The notes under the pieces: model-generated
Told to the model about the DNA's origin: nothing
The model's database searches: none
The model's input: only the letters and a program-made list of their open reading frames with translations
DNA from: Paraburkholderia bannensis NBRC 103871
GTDB taxonomy: Bacteria; Pseudomonadota; Gammaproteobacteria; Burkholderiales; Burkholderiaceae
Length of the DNA stretch: 64,000 nucleotides
Direction: 5' to 3'
Assembly (NCBI RefSeq): GCF_000685015.1
Contig: NZ_BAYA01000003.1
Span: 1-64,000, forward strand
Translations under genes and position numbers: made by a program
Part shown: positions 27,212-36,190 of the stretch, piece by piece
Layout of the letters: the number at the start of each line of letters is the position of its first letter
Numbering within the stretch: position 1 is the first letter of the stretch

Positions 27212-27934
27212 TCAGTTGCCAGGACGTCCGCCGCCGCCACCGCCGCCAGGCGGGCGATTTCCGCCACCGCCACCCCCTCCGCCGCCTGGTCGGCCACCCT
27301 GGCCCGGTGGCCGCGCTCCGCTATTGCCAGGCGGTCGCGCGCCACCTTGGCCCGGCGGCCTTGCGCCGCCCTGGCCGGGCGGACGCGCGCCATTGTTGCC
27401 AGGCGGGCGGTGCTGGTTGCCGTTGCCTGCGCCCGGGCGATTGCCGTGGTTGCCATGATTGCCGCCGGGCGGACGCGCGCCATGCGAAGGCGGCCTGAGC
27501 GCGGGCGGCGGCCCAGGCCGTGGCCCGGGATGGCGGTTCCAGCGGCTTTGATTGCCGTACCAGGGCCGGTCGCGGTAGTAGCTGCCCCAATAAGCGCCCA
27601 GCGAGAACGTGAGGATCGGCAGGCCGATGGTCGCGCCGTAGTTCATCAGCGGCACGCGTGCGCCCTGGTACGGATACGAAAGATAGCCGCCATAAACCCA
27701 GCCGCGCAGGCCGGGCAGGCTCACGTCGCACCAGCTATAGCCGGCCACGCAGCCCATCACGGACAGCGAGACGCCGCCTGGCACCTGGGCCACGACGGGA
27801 TAGTCGCCCGCTGGCCCCGCGTAGAGATTGACGGTCGTGCTGGTGAACGCCTGGCTTTGTGCGAGCGCTGGCACCGGCGCCGCGAGCATCGCGGCCAGAC
27901 CGGCGAACACCGCACCGACGAGCTGCTTGCGCAT
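27212..27934 (-). CDS. Secreted SH3-domain protein with Pro/Gly-rich tail
   Basis: A 240-residue exported protein: signal peptide (about 1-25, ending ALA), a bacterial SH3 domain at about 30-85 (TVNLYAGPAGDYPVVAQVPGG, GWVYGGYLSYPY), then a low-complexity tail from about 130 on with repeated GARPPG and GQGG units and a final Gly run. The SH3b domain may bind peptidoglycan; the Pro/Gly tail is likely disordered. Repeats in this tail cause several long shadow frames on the other strand. Confidence 0.8.
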   Translation of the reverse strand: MRKQLVGAVFAGLAAMLAAPVPALAQSQAFTSTTVNLYAGPAGDYPVVAQVPGGVSLSVMGCVAGYSWCDVSLPGLRGWVYGGYLSYPYQGARVPLMNYGATIGLPILTFSLGAYWGSYYRDRPWYGNQSRWNRHPGPRPGPPPALRPPSHGARPPGGNHGNHGNRPGAGNGNQHRPPGNNGARPPGQGGARPPGQGGARPPGNSGARPPGQGGRPGGGGGGGGGNRPPGGGGGGGRPGN

Positions 27935-28230
27935 CGCTGCTCCTCCGTGGTTGAACTGCCTGGTGATTATTATTGCGATATCAACCGTAAGGTAGCAGAT
28001 AAGTGTTTTTCGCCGCGGCTGCGCATGTTACGGATCATTTCGCCGAATCTCGACGGAGCACGGGATATTTCAGGATTGGAGAATCGACAGGCGCGCGAAG
28101 CCGTGTCACACGCGAAAAAGCTTGTTGTGCAAGAATCGCGGCTCGGCGTTCATGCGCGACGTATCGCATGACAGCGTCGAATGGAACGAGAAAGATCAGA
28201 AAGAAAGACAGAAAGACCAGGAGCAGACAA

Positions 28231-29553
28231 TTGATTCAACGTATCGCGGGATTCTTCACGGGCGTGGTGCACCGGTTTTTGCCGGATCCGCTCATCTTCG
28301 CCATTCTCTTGACCGTCGTGACCTTCGTGCTGGCGTTCGCGCTGACGCCGCAGCCTCCCGAAGCGCTCATCATGATGTGGGGTTCGGGTTTCTGGAACCT
28401 GCTTGCGTTCGCGATGCAGATGGTGCTGATTCTCGTCACCGGTCACGCGCTGGCCAGTTCGGCGCCGGTCAAGCGCCTTCTCGTGGCGCTCGCAAGCTGT
28501 GCGCGCACGCCGGGGCAGGGCGTGATGCTGGTGGCCTTCGTGGGCGCGGTCGCGTGCGCCATCAACTGGGGCTTCGGCCTTGTGCTGGGCGCCATGTTCT
28601 CGCGCGAAGTGGCGCGTCGCGTGCGCGGCGCCGACTACCGGCTGCTGGTCGCGGCCGCGTATATGGGCTTTCTGACGTGGCACGGCGGACTGTCGGGATC
28701 GGTGCCGCTGGTCGCGGCCACCAAAGGCAACCCGATGGAAAAGACCATCGGCCTGATTCCCGTTTCGCACACCATTTTTACGGGCTATAACGCGTTCATC
28801 ACCATCGCGCTGATCGTGCTGCTGCCGATTCTCGTGCGCCTGATGATGCCCAAACCCGAAGACGTGGTGTCGGTCGATCCCGCGTTGCTCGAAGATCCGC
28901 CCACCGTCGAGCGCAAGCTCGGCCCCGACGCGACCTTCGCCGAGCGCATCGAAGAAAGCCGTGCGCTCTCGCTGCTGGTCGCGGCGCTGTGCGCGGTGTT
29001 TCTCGGCATTCGCTTTCACACCAAGGGTTTCGCGCTCGACATCGACACCGTGAACCTGGTGTTCCTCGCGGCGGGCCTGGTGCTCCACAAGACGCCGATG
29101 GCCTATGCGCGCGCCGTCGCGGGCGCGGCCCGGGGTGCGTCGGGCATCATGATCCAGTTCCCGTTCTATGCGGGCATCCAGGCGCTGATGGATCACTCGG
29201 GCCTTGCGGGCGTCATCACGAAATGGTTCGTCGATATCGCCAATGTGCATACGTTCCCGCTGCTCGCGTTCCTGAGTTCCGCGGTCATCAACTTCGCCGT
29301 GCCTTCGGGCGGCGGCCACTGGGTCGTGCAGGGGCCGTTCGTCATGCCCGCCGCGCAGGCGCTGGGCGCGGATCTTGGCAAGTCGGCGATGGCGATTGCC
29401 TACGGCGAGGCGTGGACGAACATGGCGCAGCCGTTCTGGGCGCTGCCCGCACTTGCGATCGCGGGCCTTGGCGTGCGCGACATCATGGGTTATTGCGTGA
29501 CCACGTTGCTGTTTTCGGGTGTGGTGTTCATCGCCGGGCTTTATCTGTTCTGA
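28231..29553 (+). CDS. atoE: Short-chain fatty acid transporter AtoE
   Basis: An inner-membrane permease for short-chain fatty acids such as acetoacetate or butyrate, 440 residues with about ten membrane segments. It matches E. coli AtoE along its length: LPDPLIFAILLTVVTFV, GFWNLLAFAMQMVLILVTGHALASSAPVK, and the signature SAVINFAVPSGGGHWVVQGPF near 340-360. The TTG at 28231 is chosen because AGGAG lies eight bases upstream and the next residues (IQRIAGFF) align with the AtoE N-terminus; longer frames upstream do not. No atoDAB neighbours are present. Confidence 0.9.
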   Translation: MIQRIAGFFTGVVHRFLPDPLIFAILLTVVTFVLAFALTPQPPEALIMMWGSGFWNLLAFAMQMVLILVTGHALASSAPVKRLLVALASCARTPGQGVMLVAFVGAVACAINWGFGLVLGAMFSREVARRVRGADYRLLVAAAYMGFLTWHGGLSGSVPLVAATKGNPMEKTIGLIPVSHTIFTGYNAFITIALIVLLPILVRLMMPKPEDVVSVDPALLEDPPTVERKLGPDATFAERIEESRALSLLVAALCAVFLGIRFHTKGFALDIDTVNLVFLAAGLVLHKTPMAYARAVAGAARGASGIMIQFPFYAGIQALMDHSGLAGVITKWFVDIANVHTFPLLAFLSSAVINFAVPSGGGHWVVQGPFVMPAAQALGADLGKSAMAIAYGEAWTNMAQPFWALPALAIAGLGVRDIMGYCVTTLLFSGVVFIAGLYLF

Positions 29554-29571
29554 CCAGGTGCCATAGCGGCG

Positions 29572-29949
29572 CTATCGATGACGCCGCTTTTTCAGCAGAT
29601 AGTCGCGCAATACGATCGCGTGATTGCGTTCGGCGTCGCGCGAGCCGTAGAGCAGCGTGATCGGCCCGGCGCGACTGGCCTCGACGAGCGGCGCCCACGC
29701 ATCGTGCCTGGCGTCCAGTTCGGCCAGATAGCGCCGCTCGAATTCTTCCCAGTGCGCCGGATCGTTCTCGCTGGCGTGAAACCACTGACGCAGCGCCGTG
29801 CCCGGCGCGACGTCCTTGGCCCACGTCACGCCCGCGAGCTTTTCCTTGCTGATCCCGCGCGGCCATAACCGATCCACCAGAAAGCACCTTTGGCCATCTT
29901 CGGGCAACGGCTCGTAGACGCGCTGAAGCGCGATCTTCGCTTCGCTCAT
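29572..29949 (-). CDS. DUF488 family protein (YeaO-like)
   Basis: A 125-residue protein of the DUF488/YeaO group. Conserved parts are RVYEPLPEDGQRCFLVDRLWPRG (10-32, notably the DRLWPRG motif), WFHASENDPAHWEEF and the C-terminal LLYGSRDAERNHAIVLRDYL. Function unknown; the family is sometimes linked to nucleic-acid or metal stress. Its ATG overlaps the uracil-DNA glycosylase stop (ATGA), so the two are co-translated. AGGAG upstream. Confidence 0.88.
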   Translation of the reverse strand: MSEAKIALQRVYEPLPEDGQRCFLVDRLWPRGISKEKLAGVTWAKDVAPGTALRQWFHASENDPAHWEEFERRYLAELDARHDAWAPLVEASRAGPITLLYGSRDAERNHAIVLRDYLLKKRRHR

Positions 29950-30575
29950 GTTCGAAGTCTCCTTTTTTGAATGCTTGCGGGCGCAACGACCATCGCTGCG
30001 GCCACGCGCTCGCGCAGCGCGGGCAGCACGTCCTGCTCGAACCACGGATGATGCTTGAACCAGCCCTGGTTGCGCGGCGAGGGATGCGGCAGCGGCACGA
30101 TGGCCGGCCCGTATTCCCGCCACGCCGCGACGGTTCCGGTGAGCGTGGCTTTGCGCCGCTCGCCCAGCACGTAGCGCTGCGCGTACAGGCCGACCAGCAG
30201 CGTCAATTGCACGTTGGGCAGCAGCGCGAAAAGGCGCGTGTGCCAGAGGGCCGCGCATTCGGGGCGCGGCGGGTTGTCGCCGCTGCCGCCGCGGCCGGGA
30301 TAGCAGAAACCCATCGGCACGAGGGCGACGCGCGCGGCGTCGTAGAAGACGTCCGCGTCGATGCCCAGCCACGAACGCAGCCGCTTGCCGCTGGCGTCGT
30401 CCCACGCAATGCCGCTCGCATGCACTTTCGCGCCCGGCGCTTGGCCGACGATCAGGAGGCGCGAACTCGCACTGGCCTGCAGCACCGGGCGCGGGCCAAG
30501 CGGCAGCGCGTCCGCACACGCCCGGCAGGCGCGGATTTCGGTGAGCAGACGAGGGAGCAAGCGGGCGGTCGACAC
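29946..30575 (-). CDS. Uracil-DNA glycosylase family protein
   Basis: A base-excision DNA repair enzyme of the uracil-DNA glycosylase superfamily, about 209 residues. The N-terminal catalytic loop reads LIVGQAPGAKVHASGIAWDD near 42-61, and the C-terminal DNA-binding loop is PLPHPSPRNQGWFKHHPWF near 165-183 with the key His. Two Cys (IRACRACADALP) lie near the start. The reading frame is open far upstream, but family-like sequence begins around the GTG at 30575. It ends in an ATGA overlap with the DUF488 gene. Confidence 0.85.
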   Translation of the reverse strand: MSTARLLPRLLTEIRACRACADALPLGPRPVLQASASSRLLIVGQAPGAKVHASGIAWDDASGKRLRSWLGIDADVFYDAARVALVPMGFCYPGRGGSGDNPPRPECAALWHTRLFALLPNVQLTLLVGLYAQRYVLGERRKATLTGTVAAWREYGPAIVPLPHPSPRNQGWFKHHPWFEQDVLPALRERVAAAMVVAPASIQKRRLRT

Positions 30576-30821
30576 AGCAGCGGACGATTGGCCGCGATGG
30601 CGGCGAGGCGAAGGCGGGAGGCCCAGTCTATCAAACGCGGCGCGCAGCGCAGCGATGCCACGCGCGCGAGCCGTATTCGGGTTTTCCTGTAACCTCGCGG
30701 CTGGTCTAAGGCACACCCGCTCACTCGCCCACGGAGCCGCCATGCCCGCCGCACGCGACACGACGTCTTGCGCAATCCGTCTTGCCTCGCCATCGCCATC
30801 GACATCGGCCGAGGTGCAGCG

Positions 30822-32312
30822 ATGAGCGGGGGTGCGCTGGCGCTCGGCCTCATGGGCATGCTGGCGAGCCTCGCGCTGCTGATCTGGCTCGCGTACCGGG
30901 GCTGGAGCGTGCTGCTGCTCGCGCCGCTGTGCGCAATGCTGGCCGCGCTGATCTCCGGCGAGCCGACGCTCGCGCACTGGACGCAGACTTTCATGCCCGC
31001 GACGGGCCGCTTTCTCGCGCAGTTTTTCCCGCTGTTTCTGCTCGGCTCGCTGTTCGGCAAGCTGATGGAGGACAGCGGCTCGGTGGATGCCGTCGCGCAG
31101 TTCATGATCGATCGCCTGGGCACGCGTCACGCGCTGGCCGCTGTCGTGCTCGGCGGCGCGCTCGTGACCTACGGCGGCGTGAGCCTGTTCGTGGCGTTTT
31201 TCGTGCTCGCGCCGATGGCGCAGGCGCTGTTCCGTTCTGCCGATATCCCGCGCCGCCTGATGCCCGCTGCGATCATGCTGGGCACCGCGACGTTCACGAT
31301 GTCGGCGCTGCCCGGCACGCCCGCGCTGCAAAACGCCATCCCCATGCCGTTCTTCGGCACCACGCCGTTTGCCGCGCCGGGCCTCGGCATTGTCGCGACA
31401 ATCGTGATGGCGGGCTTCGGCCTGTGGTGGCTCGGCCGCGCAGCGGCGGCGGCGCGCCGCAACGGCGAAGGTTTCGTCGAGCCCGCAGGCGGCGGCGCCG
31501 ACGACGACACGCGCGGCAAGTCCCCGCTCGTGCGCGAACGCGCGAACGTGGCACAGACCTTCGATCCCGCTGAAATCGACAACGGTGCGGACGCAACGGA
31601 TTACGCGGGCGCGCCGCCGCCCTGGGTCGCGCTCGCGCCACTCGCGGTCGTGGTGGCGATGAACTTCGTGATGAACGTCGTGGTGTTTCCGCGCATCGAC
31701 GCCACCTATCTCGCCGAACCGCGCTGGGGCGCGACGACGCTGCACGCGGTCTCGGGCGTGTGGGGCGTTTCGGTGGCGCTGGCGCTGGGCATTGCCGTGC
31801 TCGTCGCGCTCAACCGCGCTCGCCTGGGCGCGCTGCGCGAGAGCGTCGATGCGGGCGCGAACGCCGCCGTCTTGCCGGTGCTGAGCGTCGGCAGCCTCGT
31901 GGGCTACGGCGCGGTGATTGCCGCGCTGCCCGCGTTCGAAGCCGTGCGCGACTGGGTGCTCGGCATCGGCGGCGGGCCGCTCGTCTCGCTCGCGGTGGCG
32001 ACCAACCTGCTCGCGGGACTTACGGGTTCGGCGTCGGGCGGCCTCACGATCGCGCTCGACGCGCTGGGGGGCACCTATATGCAACTGGCTGCGCAACATC
32101 ACATCGATCCCGCGCTGCTGCACCGCGTGGCCGTGATGTCGTCGGGCACGCTCGACAGCCTGCCGCACAACGGCGCGGTCGTGACGCTGCTGGCCGTGTG
32201 CGGATCGACGCATCGCGAGAGCTACCGCGATCTCGTCGTCGTGAGCATCCTGGGCGCGATCCTCGCGCTCGCCGTCGTGATCGTGCTGGGAACGCTGTTC
32301 GGCAGTTTCTGA
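30822..32312 (+). CDS. GntP family permease
   Basis: A 496-residue inner-membrane permease with about twelve hydrophobic segments, resembling the GntP family (gluconate, hydroxybutyrate and other small carboxylates). Characteristic are FFPLFLLGSLFGKLMEDSGS near 67-86 and TATFTMSALPGTPALQNAIP near 163-182, and near the C-terminus TLDSLPHNGAVVTLL. ATG 30822 follows GAGGTG. The next genes encode a LysR regulator and D-lactate dehydrogenase, so uptake of a hydroxy acid is plausible but unproven. Confidence 0.85.
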   Translation: MSGGALALGLMGMLASLALLIWLAYRGWSVLLLAPLCAMLAALISGEPTLAHWTQTFMPATGRFLAQFFPLFLLGSLFGKLMEDSGSVDAVAQFMIDRLGTRHALAAVVLGGALVTYGGVSLFVAFFVLAPMAQALFRSADIPRRLMPAAIMLGTATFTMSALPGTPALQNAIPMPFFGTTPFAAPGLGIVATIVMAGFGLWWLGRAAAAARRNGEGFVEPAGGGADDDTRGKSPLVRERANVAQTFDPAEIDNGADATDYAGAPPPWVALAPLAVVVAMNFVMNVVVFPRIDATYLAEPRWGATTLHAVSGVWGVSVALALGIAVLVALNRARLGALRESVDAGANAAVLPVLSVGSLVGYGAVIAALPAFEAVRDWVLGIGGGPLVSLAVATNLLAGLTGSASGGLTIALDALGGTYMQLAAQHHIDPALLHRVAVMSSGTLDSLPHNGAVVTLLAVCGSTHRESYRDLVVVSILGAILALAVVIVLGTLFGSF

Positions 32313-32405
32313 CGTGCGTTTGGCACGGTGCGTTCCCCATTCGGCCGATAGACGCGCGTGCCGATCCGGTTCACACTGCGCGCATCGCATCAAGACGAAA
32401 AACAT

Positions 32406-33305
32406 ATGGAACTGCGCCAGCTTCGCTATTTTCTGGCCGTGGCGGAACATCTGCATTTCAGCGAGGCCGCGCGCGTACTCGGCATTGCACAGCCGCCCCT
32501 GAGCCAGCAGATCCTCAAGCTCGAAAAAGAAGTGGGCACGCGCCTGTTCGTGCGCCATTCGCGTCATGTCGAACTGACCGAAACGGGCAGGCTCTTTCGC
32601 GAACGCGCACTGCGTATCGTCGAAGACGCCGATCTTGCGCTCGCCGAGGCACAGAACGCCGGACGCGGCGAAACCGGGCGGCTCAACCTGGGCTTTGCGG
32701 GTTCGACGGTGTTTCACCCGCTCGTGGCCACGCTGCTGCAACGCTATCGCACGGCGTATCCGGGCGTAGCGATCGGCTGCGAGGAGAGCAATAGTTCCGT
32801 GCTGCTCGAACGCGTAAGCGAGGCCCGCGTGGATGCGGCATTCGTGCGCCTGCCGCTCGATTGCCGTGGGCTGGAAACGCAACCGCTCGTCGAGGAGGAC
32901 GTGCTGGCCGTGCTGCCGCCGCGTCATCGGCTCGCGCGCCGCCGCAGCCTCGACCTGGCCGATCTCGCGGGCGATCCGCTGATCCTGTTCCCGCGCCCGA
33001 TCGGCCCCGATCTCTACGATTCGATCATCAGCGCGTGCCGCGCGTCGGGCTTCAATCCCGTCATCAGCATGGAGTCGCCGCAGATTTCATCGACCGTCAA
33101 TATGGCGGCGGCGGGCTTCGGCGTCACGCTGATTCCTTCGTCGATGCGGCAGATCCAGGCCAAAGGCGTCACGTATCACGCGCTCAAGGGCGGCTCGCTG
33201 CATACGACCATTGCGCTCGTGCATCGGCCACGCGAACGCGCGCCGACGGTGCAGAACTTCGTGCGGATCCTGCGCGATACGGCACGCCACGCCCAACAGG
33301 ACTAA
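32406..33305 (+). CDS. LysR-type transcriptional regulator
   Basis: A 299-residue regulator. The N-terminal HTH MELRQLRYFLAVAEHLHFSEAARVL continues into QPPLSQQILKLEKEVGTRLF, textbook LysR. The effector domain (about 90-290) resembles the CatR/BenM-like group (GLETQPLVEEDVLAVLPPRH). It is located between the GntP permease and dld, both rightward, and may control either. The ligand is unknown. Confidence 0.92.
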   Translation: MELRQLRYFLAVAEHLHFSEAARVLGIAQPPLSQQILKLEKEVGTRLFVRHSRHVELTETGRLFRERALRIVEDADLALAEAQNAGRGETGRLNLGFAGSTVFHPLVATLLQRYRTAYPGVAIGCEESNSSVLLERVSEARVDAAFVRLPLDCRGLETQPLVEEDVLAVLPPRHRLARRRSLDLADLAGDPLILFPRPIGPDLYDSIISACRASGFNPVISMESPQISSTVNMAAAGFGVTLIPSSMRQIQAKGVTYHALKGGSLHTTIALVHRPRERAPTVQNFVRILRDTARHAQQD

Positions 33306-33318
33306 GCGCAGCGGACTT

Positions 33319-33351
33319 CGCCAATTGATATCTTTTTCGTCTTGATTGGCG
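33319..33351. promoter_or_regulatory. Inverted repeat upstream of dld
   Basis: CGCCAAT (33319-33325) and ATTGGCG (33345-33351) are perfect inverted arms 19 bases apart, with TTGAT repeated within. It lies about 80 bases before the D-lactate dehydrogenase start and after the LysR gene, a likely operator region. Confidence 0.45.
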
Positions 33352-33431
33352 CAAACGCGGTATTGGACGCGTGACGGTGCGACAAATTATCCTAGCTGCA
33401 TTCGCATCTGCTATCTCCTGGAGCCGTTCGC

Positions 33432-35180
33432 ATGTCCACCGTCCCCCAGCGCCCCGTCCCCGCCAGCACGGCACGGCGCGAAGGGCGAGCCCCGCTCGTC
33501 GCCTCGCTGCAATCCATCGTCGGTCGTCAATATGTGCTCACCGGCGACGAGGCCACGCGCCGGTATCGCAAGGGCTTTCGCTTCGGCGAAGGCAAGGTGG
33601 CCGCCGTGGTGCGCCCCGGCTCGCTGGTCGAGCAATGGAAGGTCTTGCAGGCTTGCGTCGCCGCGAACGCCATCGTGATATCGCAGGCTTCCAATACGGG
33701 CCTGACCGGCGGCTCCACGCCCGATGGCGACGACTACGACCGCGATGTCGTGATCGTGAGCATGACGCGCATGCGTACGGTCTATGTGATCGACGAGGGC
33801 AAGCAGGTCGTCTGCCTGCCGGGCGCGACGCTCGACCAACTGGAGCAGACGCTCAAGCCGCTCGGGCGCGAGCCGCATTCGGTGATCGGCTCGTCGTGCA
33901 TCGGCGCGTCGGTGGTGGGCGGCATCTGCAATAACTCGGGCGGCGCGCTGGTGCGACGCGGCCCGGCTTATACGGAGATGACCGTCTACGCGCAGGTGAA
34001 TGCGCAAGGCGAACTCAGCCTCGTCAATCATCTGGGGATCGCGCTGGGCGAGACGCCCGAGCAGATTCTGGCGAGCCTGGATCGCGGCGAATTGCCCGTA
34101 GCCGATATCCGTCACGATGCGGGCGCGGCCTCCGACCGCCATTACGCCGACCACGTGCGCGACGTGGACGCCGCCACGCCCGCGCGCTACAACGCCGATC
34201 CGCTGCGCCTGCACGAAGCGTCGGGATCGGCGGGCAAGGTGATGGTGTTCGCGGTGCGGCTCGACACGTTTCCCATCGAGCAGGGCGCGAAGGTGTTCTA
34301 CATCGGCACCAACTCCACGTCTGAACTCACCGACGTGCGCCGTTACCTGCTAGGCGAACTGTCGAGCCTGCCCATCGCGGGCGAATACCTGCATCGAGAC
34401 GCTTTCGATATCGCCGAGCGCTATGGCAAGGACATGTTCCTGCTGATCCAGCATCTGGGCACGCAGCGTCTTCCTGGCCTCTTTGCGCTCAAGAGCCGTT
34501 TCGATGCCTTTTTCGAGCGCTTTTCTTTCCTTCCGGCGCACCTGACCGACCGCGTGATGCAGGCGGTGAGCCATCTGTTTCCGAGCCATCTGCCGCCACG
34601 GCTCAAGGACTATCGCGAGCGCTACGAGCATCATCTGATGCTCAAGGTATCCGCCGATACCGCCGACGAAACGCGCGACTATCTCAAGCGCTATTTCGCG
34701 CAGGCCAGTGGCGACTTTTTCGAATGTACGGCGGAAGAGGGCACGAAAGCCTTTCTGCATCGTTTTGCCGCTGCCGGTGCGGCAGTGCGCTACCGCGCGG
34801 TGCACGGCGATGCCGTCGAGGATATCGTCGCACTCGATATCGCGCTGCGGCGTAACGATCGCGACTGGTTCGAGACGCTGCCCGAAGCCGTCGAGCGGCC
34901 CATCGCGATCAAGCTTTACTACGGGCATTTCCTTTGCCACGTGTTCCATCAGGACTACATCGTGCGCAAGGGCAACGATTGCCTCGCCCTTGAACACGAG
35001 ATGTGGAAACTGCTGGACGCGCGCGGCGCCGAATATCCCGCCGAGCACAACGTCGGCCATCTCTATCACGCGAAGCCTGCGTTGAAGCAGTTTTACGAGC
35101 AGCTCGATCCGTGCAACTGTTTCAATCCGGGGATTGGGCAGACTTCGAAATTCGCGCATTATCGCGAGACTGCGCAGTAA
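33432..35180 (+). CDS. dld: Quinone-dependent D-lactate dehydrogenase
   Basis: A peripheral membrane flavoprotein that oxidises D-lactate to pyruvate and passes electrons to quinone. The 582-residue size matches E. coli Dld. The FAD-binding PCMH domain occupies the N-terminal part (VISQASNTGLTGGSTPDGDDYDR, near 84-106; GSSCIGASVVGGICNNSGGALV near 154-175), followed by the Dld-specific membrane-binding domain (HYADHVRDVDAATPARYNADP near 236) and the C-terminal HNVGHLYHAKP and FNPGIGQTSK. It lies after a LysR gene and ends in a strong terminator. Confidence 0.95.
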   Translation: MSTVPQRPVPASTARREGRAPLVASLQSIVGRQYVLTGDEATRRYRKGFRFGEGKVAAVVRPGSLVEQWKVLQACVAANAIVISQASNTGLTGGSTPDGDDYDRDVVIVSMTRMRTVYVIDEGKQVVCLPGATLDQLEQTLKPLGREPHSVIGSSCIGASVVGGICNNSGGALVRRGPAYTEMTVYAQVNAQGELSLVNHLGIALGETPEQILASLDRGELPVADIRHDAGAASDRHYADHVRDVDAATPARYNADPLRLHEASGSAGKVMVFAVRLDTFPIEQGAKVFYIGTNSTSELTDVRRYLLGELSSLPIAGEYLHRDAFDIAERYGKDMFLLIQHLGTQRLPGLFALKSRFDAFFERFSFLPAHLTDRVMQAVSHLFPSHLPPRLKDYRERYEHHLMLKVSADTADETRDYLKRYFAQASGDFFECTAEEGTKAFLHRFAAAGAAVRYRAVHGDAVEDIVALDIALRRNDRDWFETLPEAVERPIAIKLYYGHFLCHVFHQDYIVRKGNDCLALEHEMWKLLDARGAEYPAEHNVGHLYHAKPALKQFYEQLDPCNCFNPGIGQTSKFAHYRETAQ

Positions 35181-35197
35181 AAGCAGGGCTAAAACGC

Positions 35198-35231
35198 AAA
35201 ACGGCGGTGCATCGAAATGCACCGCCGTTTT
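35198..35231. terminator. Bidirectional terminator between dld and the lipoprotein gene
   Basis: AAAACGGCGGTGCAT (35198-35212) pairs with ATGCACCGCCGTTTT (35217-35231) around a CGAA tetraloop, a 15-bp perfect stem with T-tracts on both strands. It serves the convergent dld and DUF4410 genes. Confidence 0.92.
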
Positions 35232-35246
35232 GCTTTGCCATCCGAC

Positions 35247-36011
35247 TTAACCCGCGTTGCTCACCGGCACCCAGCCATTTTGCGTGACGGCTTGCGCAAG
35301 CTGTTTGGCGATCGATTTCGCGAGCTTGCCTGCATCGGCGGAAACCGTGTCGTGCTTCGCTTCCGAAGCGCCGTGCACGCCTGCACCGGCAGCCGCCGAC
35401 ATCGCCACATGACCCGCTACCGCGCCCACGCCCGCCGTTTCGGCGACGCCGGGCATATGGCCGCTATCCGCGCTCGCCTGGAAAGTGACGAGCGTTTGCG
35501 GCGCGCCGTTGACCGGCACATACGACACAGCGATGGTCGCGCCCACTTCGCTCTTGCCAGCACCCAGGCCGATCAGCATGCGGCGGCGACGGCTGCCCGC
35601 GTCGATCTTGTCGATGCGGCCTTCCACGACGATGGCGGCGCGGCCTGCGGGAACCGGGCCATCCACACGCACGGCGGGCAGGCCCTGTTTCTGAAGCTGC
35701 GCGACGATATCGCCCGCGAGTTTTTCGCGTGCGGCCAGCGCGGCTTGCTGCTGTTGTTGCGCCGTCGATTCGCCGCTTGCCATCGACTTGAGCTTTTGCG
35801 CCATGCCGCTATCGAGCTGCACCAGCTCGGGCGAGATGTCGAATGCGGAAACGTAGATCACATCGGCTTGAACGTGCGGCAGCGGGCCTGCGGCTTGCAG
35901 CCCGTCGACCGCCGCCGATGCACAACCCGAAGTCAGCATCGAACCCGCAAGCAGCACAGCGCCTGCGAAGCGTTTGGTCTTGTTGATGAAAGCGTGAAGG
36001 AGCGTGGTCAT
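35247..36011 (-). CDS. DUF4410 domain lipoprotein
   Basis: A 254-residue predicted lipoprotein: signal peptide with lipobox LTSGC (lipidated Cys30), then a DUF4410 domain. A Gln run (STAQQQQQAALAAREK, about 76-91) and a Gly/Ala-rich segment (GVGAVAGHVAMSAAAGAGVHG) are visible. Function unknown. The start at 36011 is preferred since the upstream extension destroys the signal peptide. A direct-repeat motif at 36175-36190 lies about 165 bases upstream and overlaps the stop of the neighbouring sensor kinase gene. Confidence 0.8.
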   Translation of the reverse strand: MTTLLHAFINKTKRFAGAVLLAGSMLTSGCASAAVDGLQAAGPLPHVQADVIYVSAFDISPELVQLDSGMAQKLKSMASGESTAQQQQQAALAAREKLAGDIVAQLQKQGLPAVRVDGPVPAGRAAIVVEGRIDKIDAGSRRRRMLIGLGAGKSEVGATIAVSYVPVNGAPQTLVTFQASADSGHMPGVAETAGVGAVAGHVAMSAAAGAGVHGASEAKHDTVSADAGKLAKSIAKQLAQAVTQNGWVPVSNAG

Positions 36012-36174
36012 GTCGAATCGCCTGACTGTCTTCGACACGTTCGCATCAATCAGGATGCCGAAATATCGAAGGGGGTTCATGAAAGCTGGCAGGGCGCTGC
36101 GCCTTTCGGCTGCGTGCGTCCTTCAGCACAGGCGTCAGTATGGGATCTGGCGCGCGCTTATGCCACACGCAAAG

Positions 36175-36190
36175 TATGTCGATCTATGTC
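36175..36190 (-). promoter_or_regulatory. Direct repeat GACATA-N4-GACATA, candidate OmpR-type site 1
   Basis: On the reverse strand GACATA-GATC-GACATA is followed by CTTTGCG. The 10-base periodicity is typical of OmpR/PhoB-family binding sites. It faces the DUF4410 gene and recurs (with variants) at 40031 and 39935. Confidence 0.55.

Noticed and set aside
29946..32927. A 993-codon leftward open frame covering the GntP gene
   Set aside because: Only its last about 210 codons match a uracil-DNA glycosylase; the rest is antisense of the GntP and LysR genes, rich in Arg and His as expected for high-GC shadow frames.
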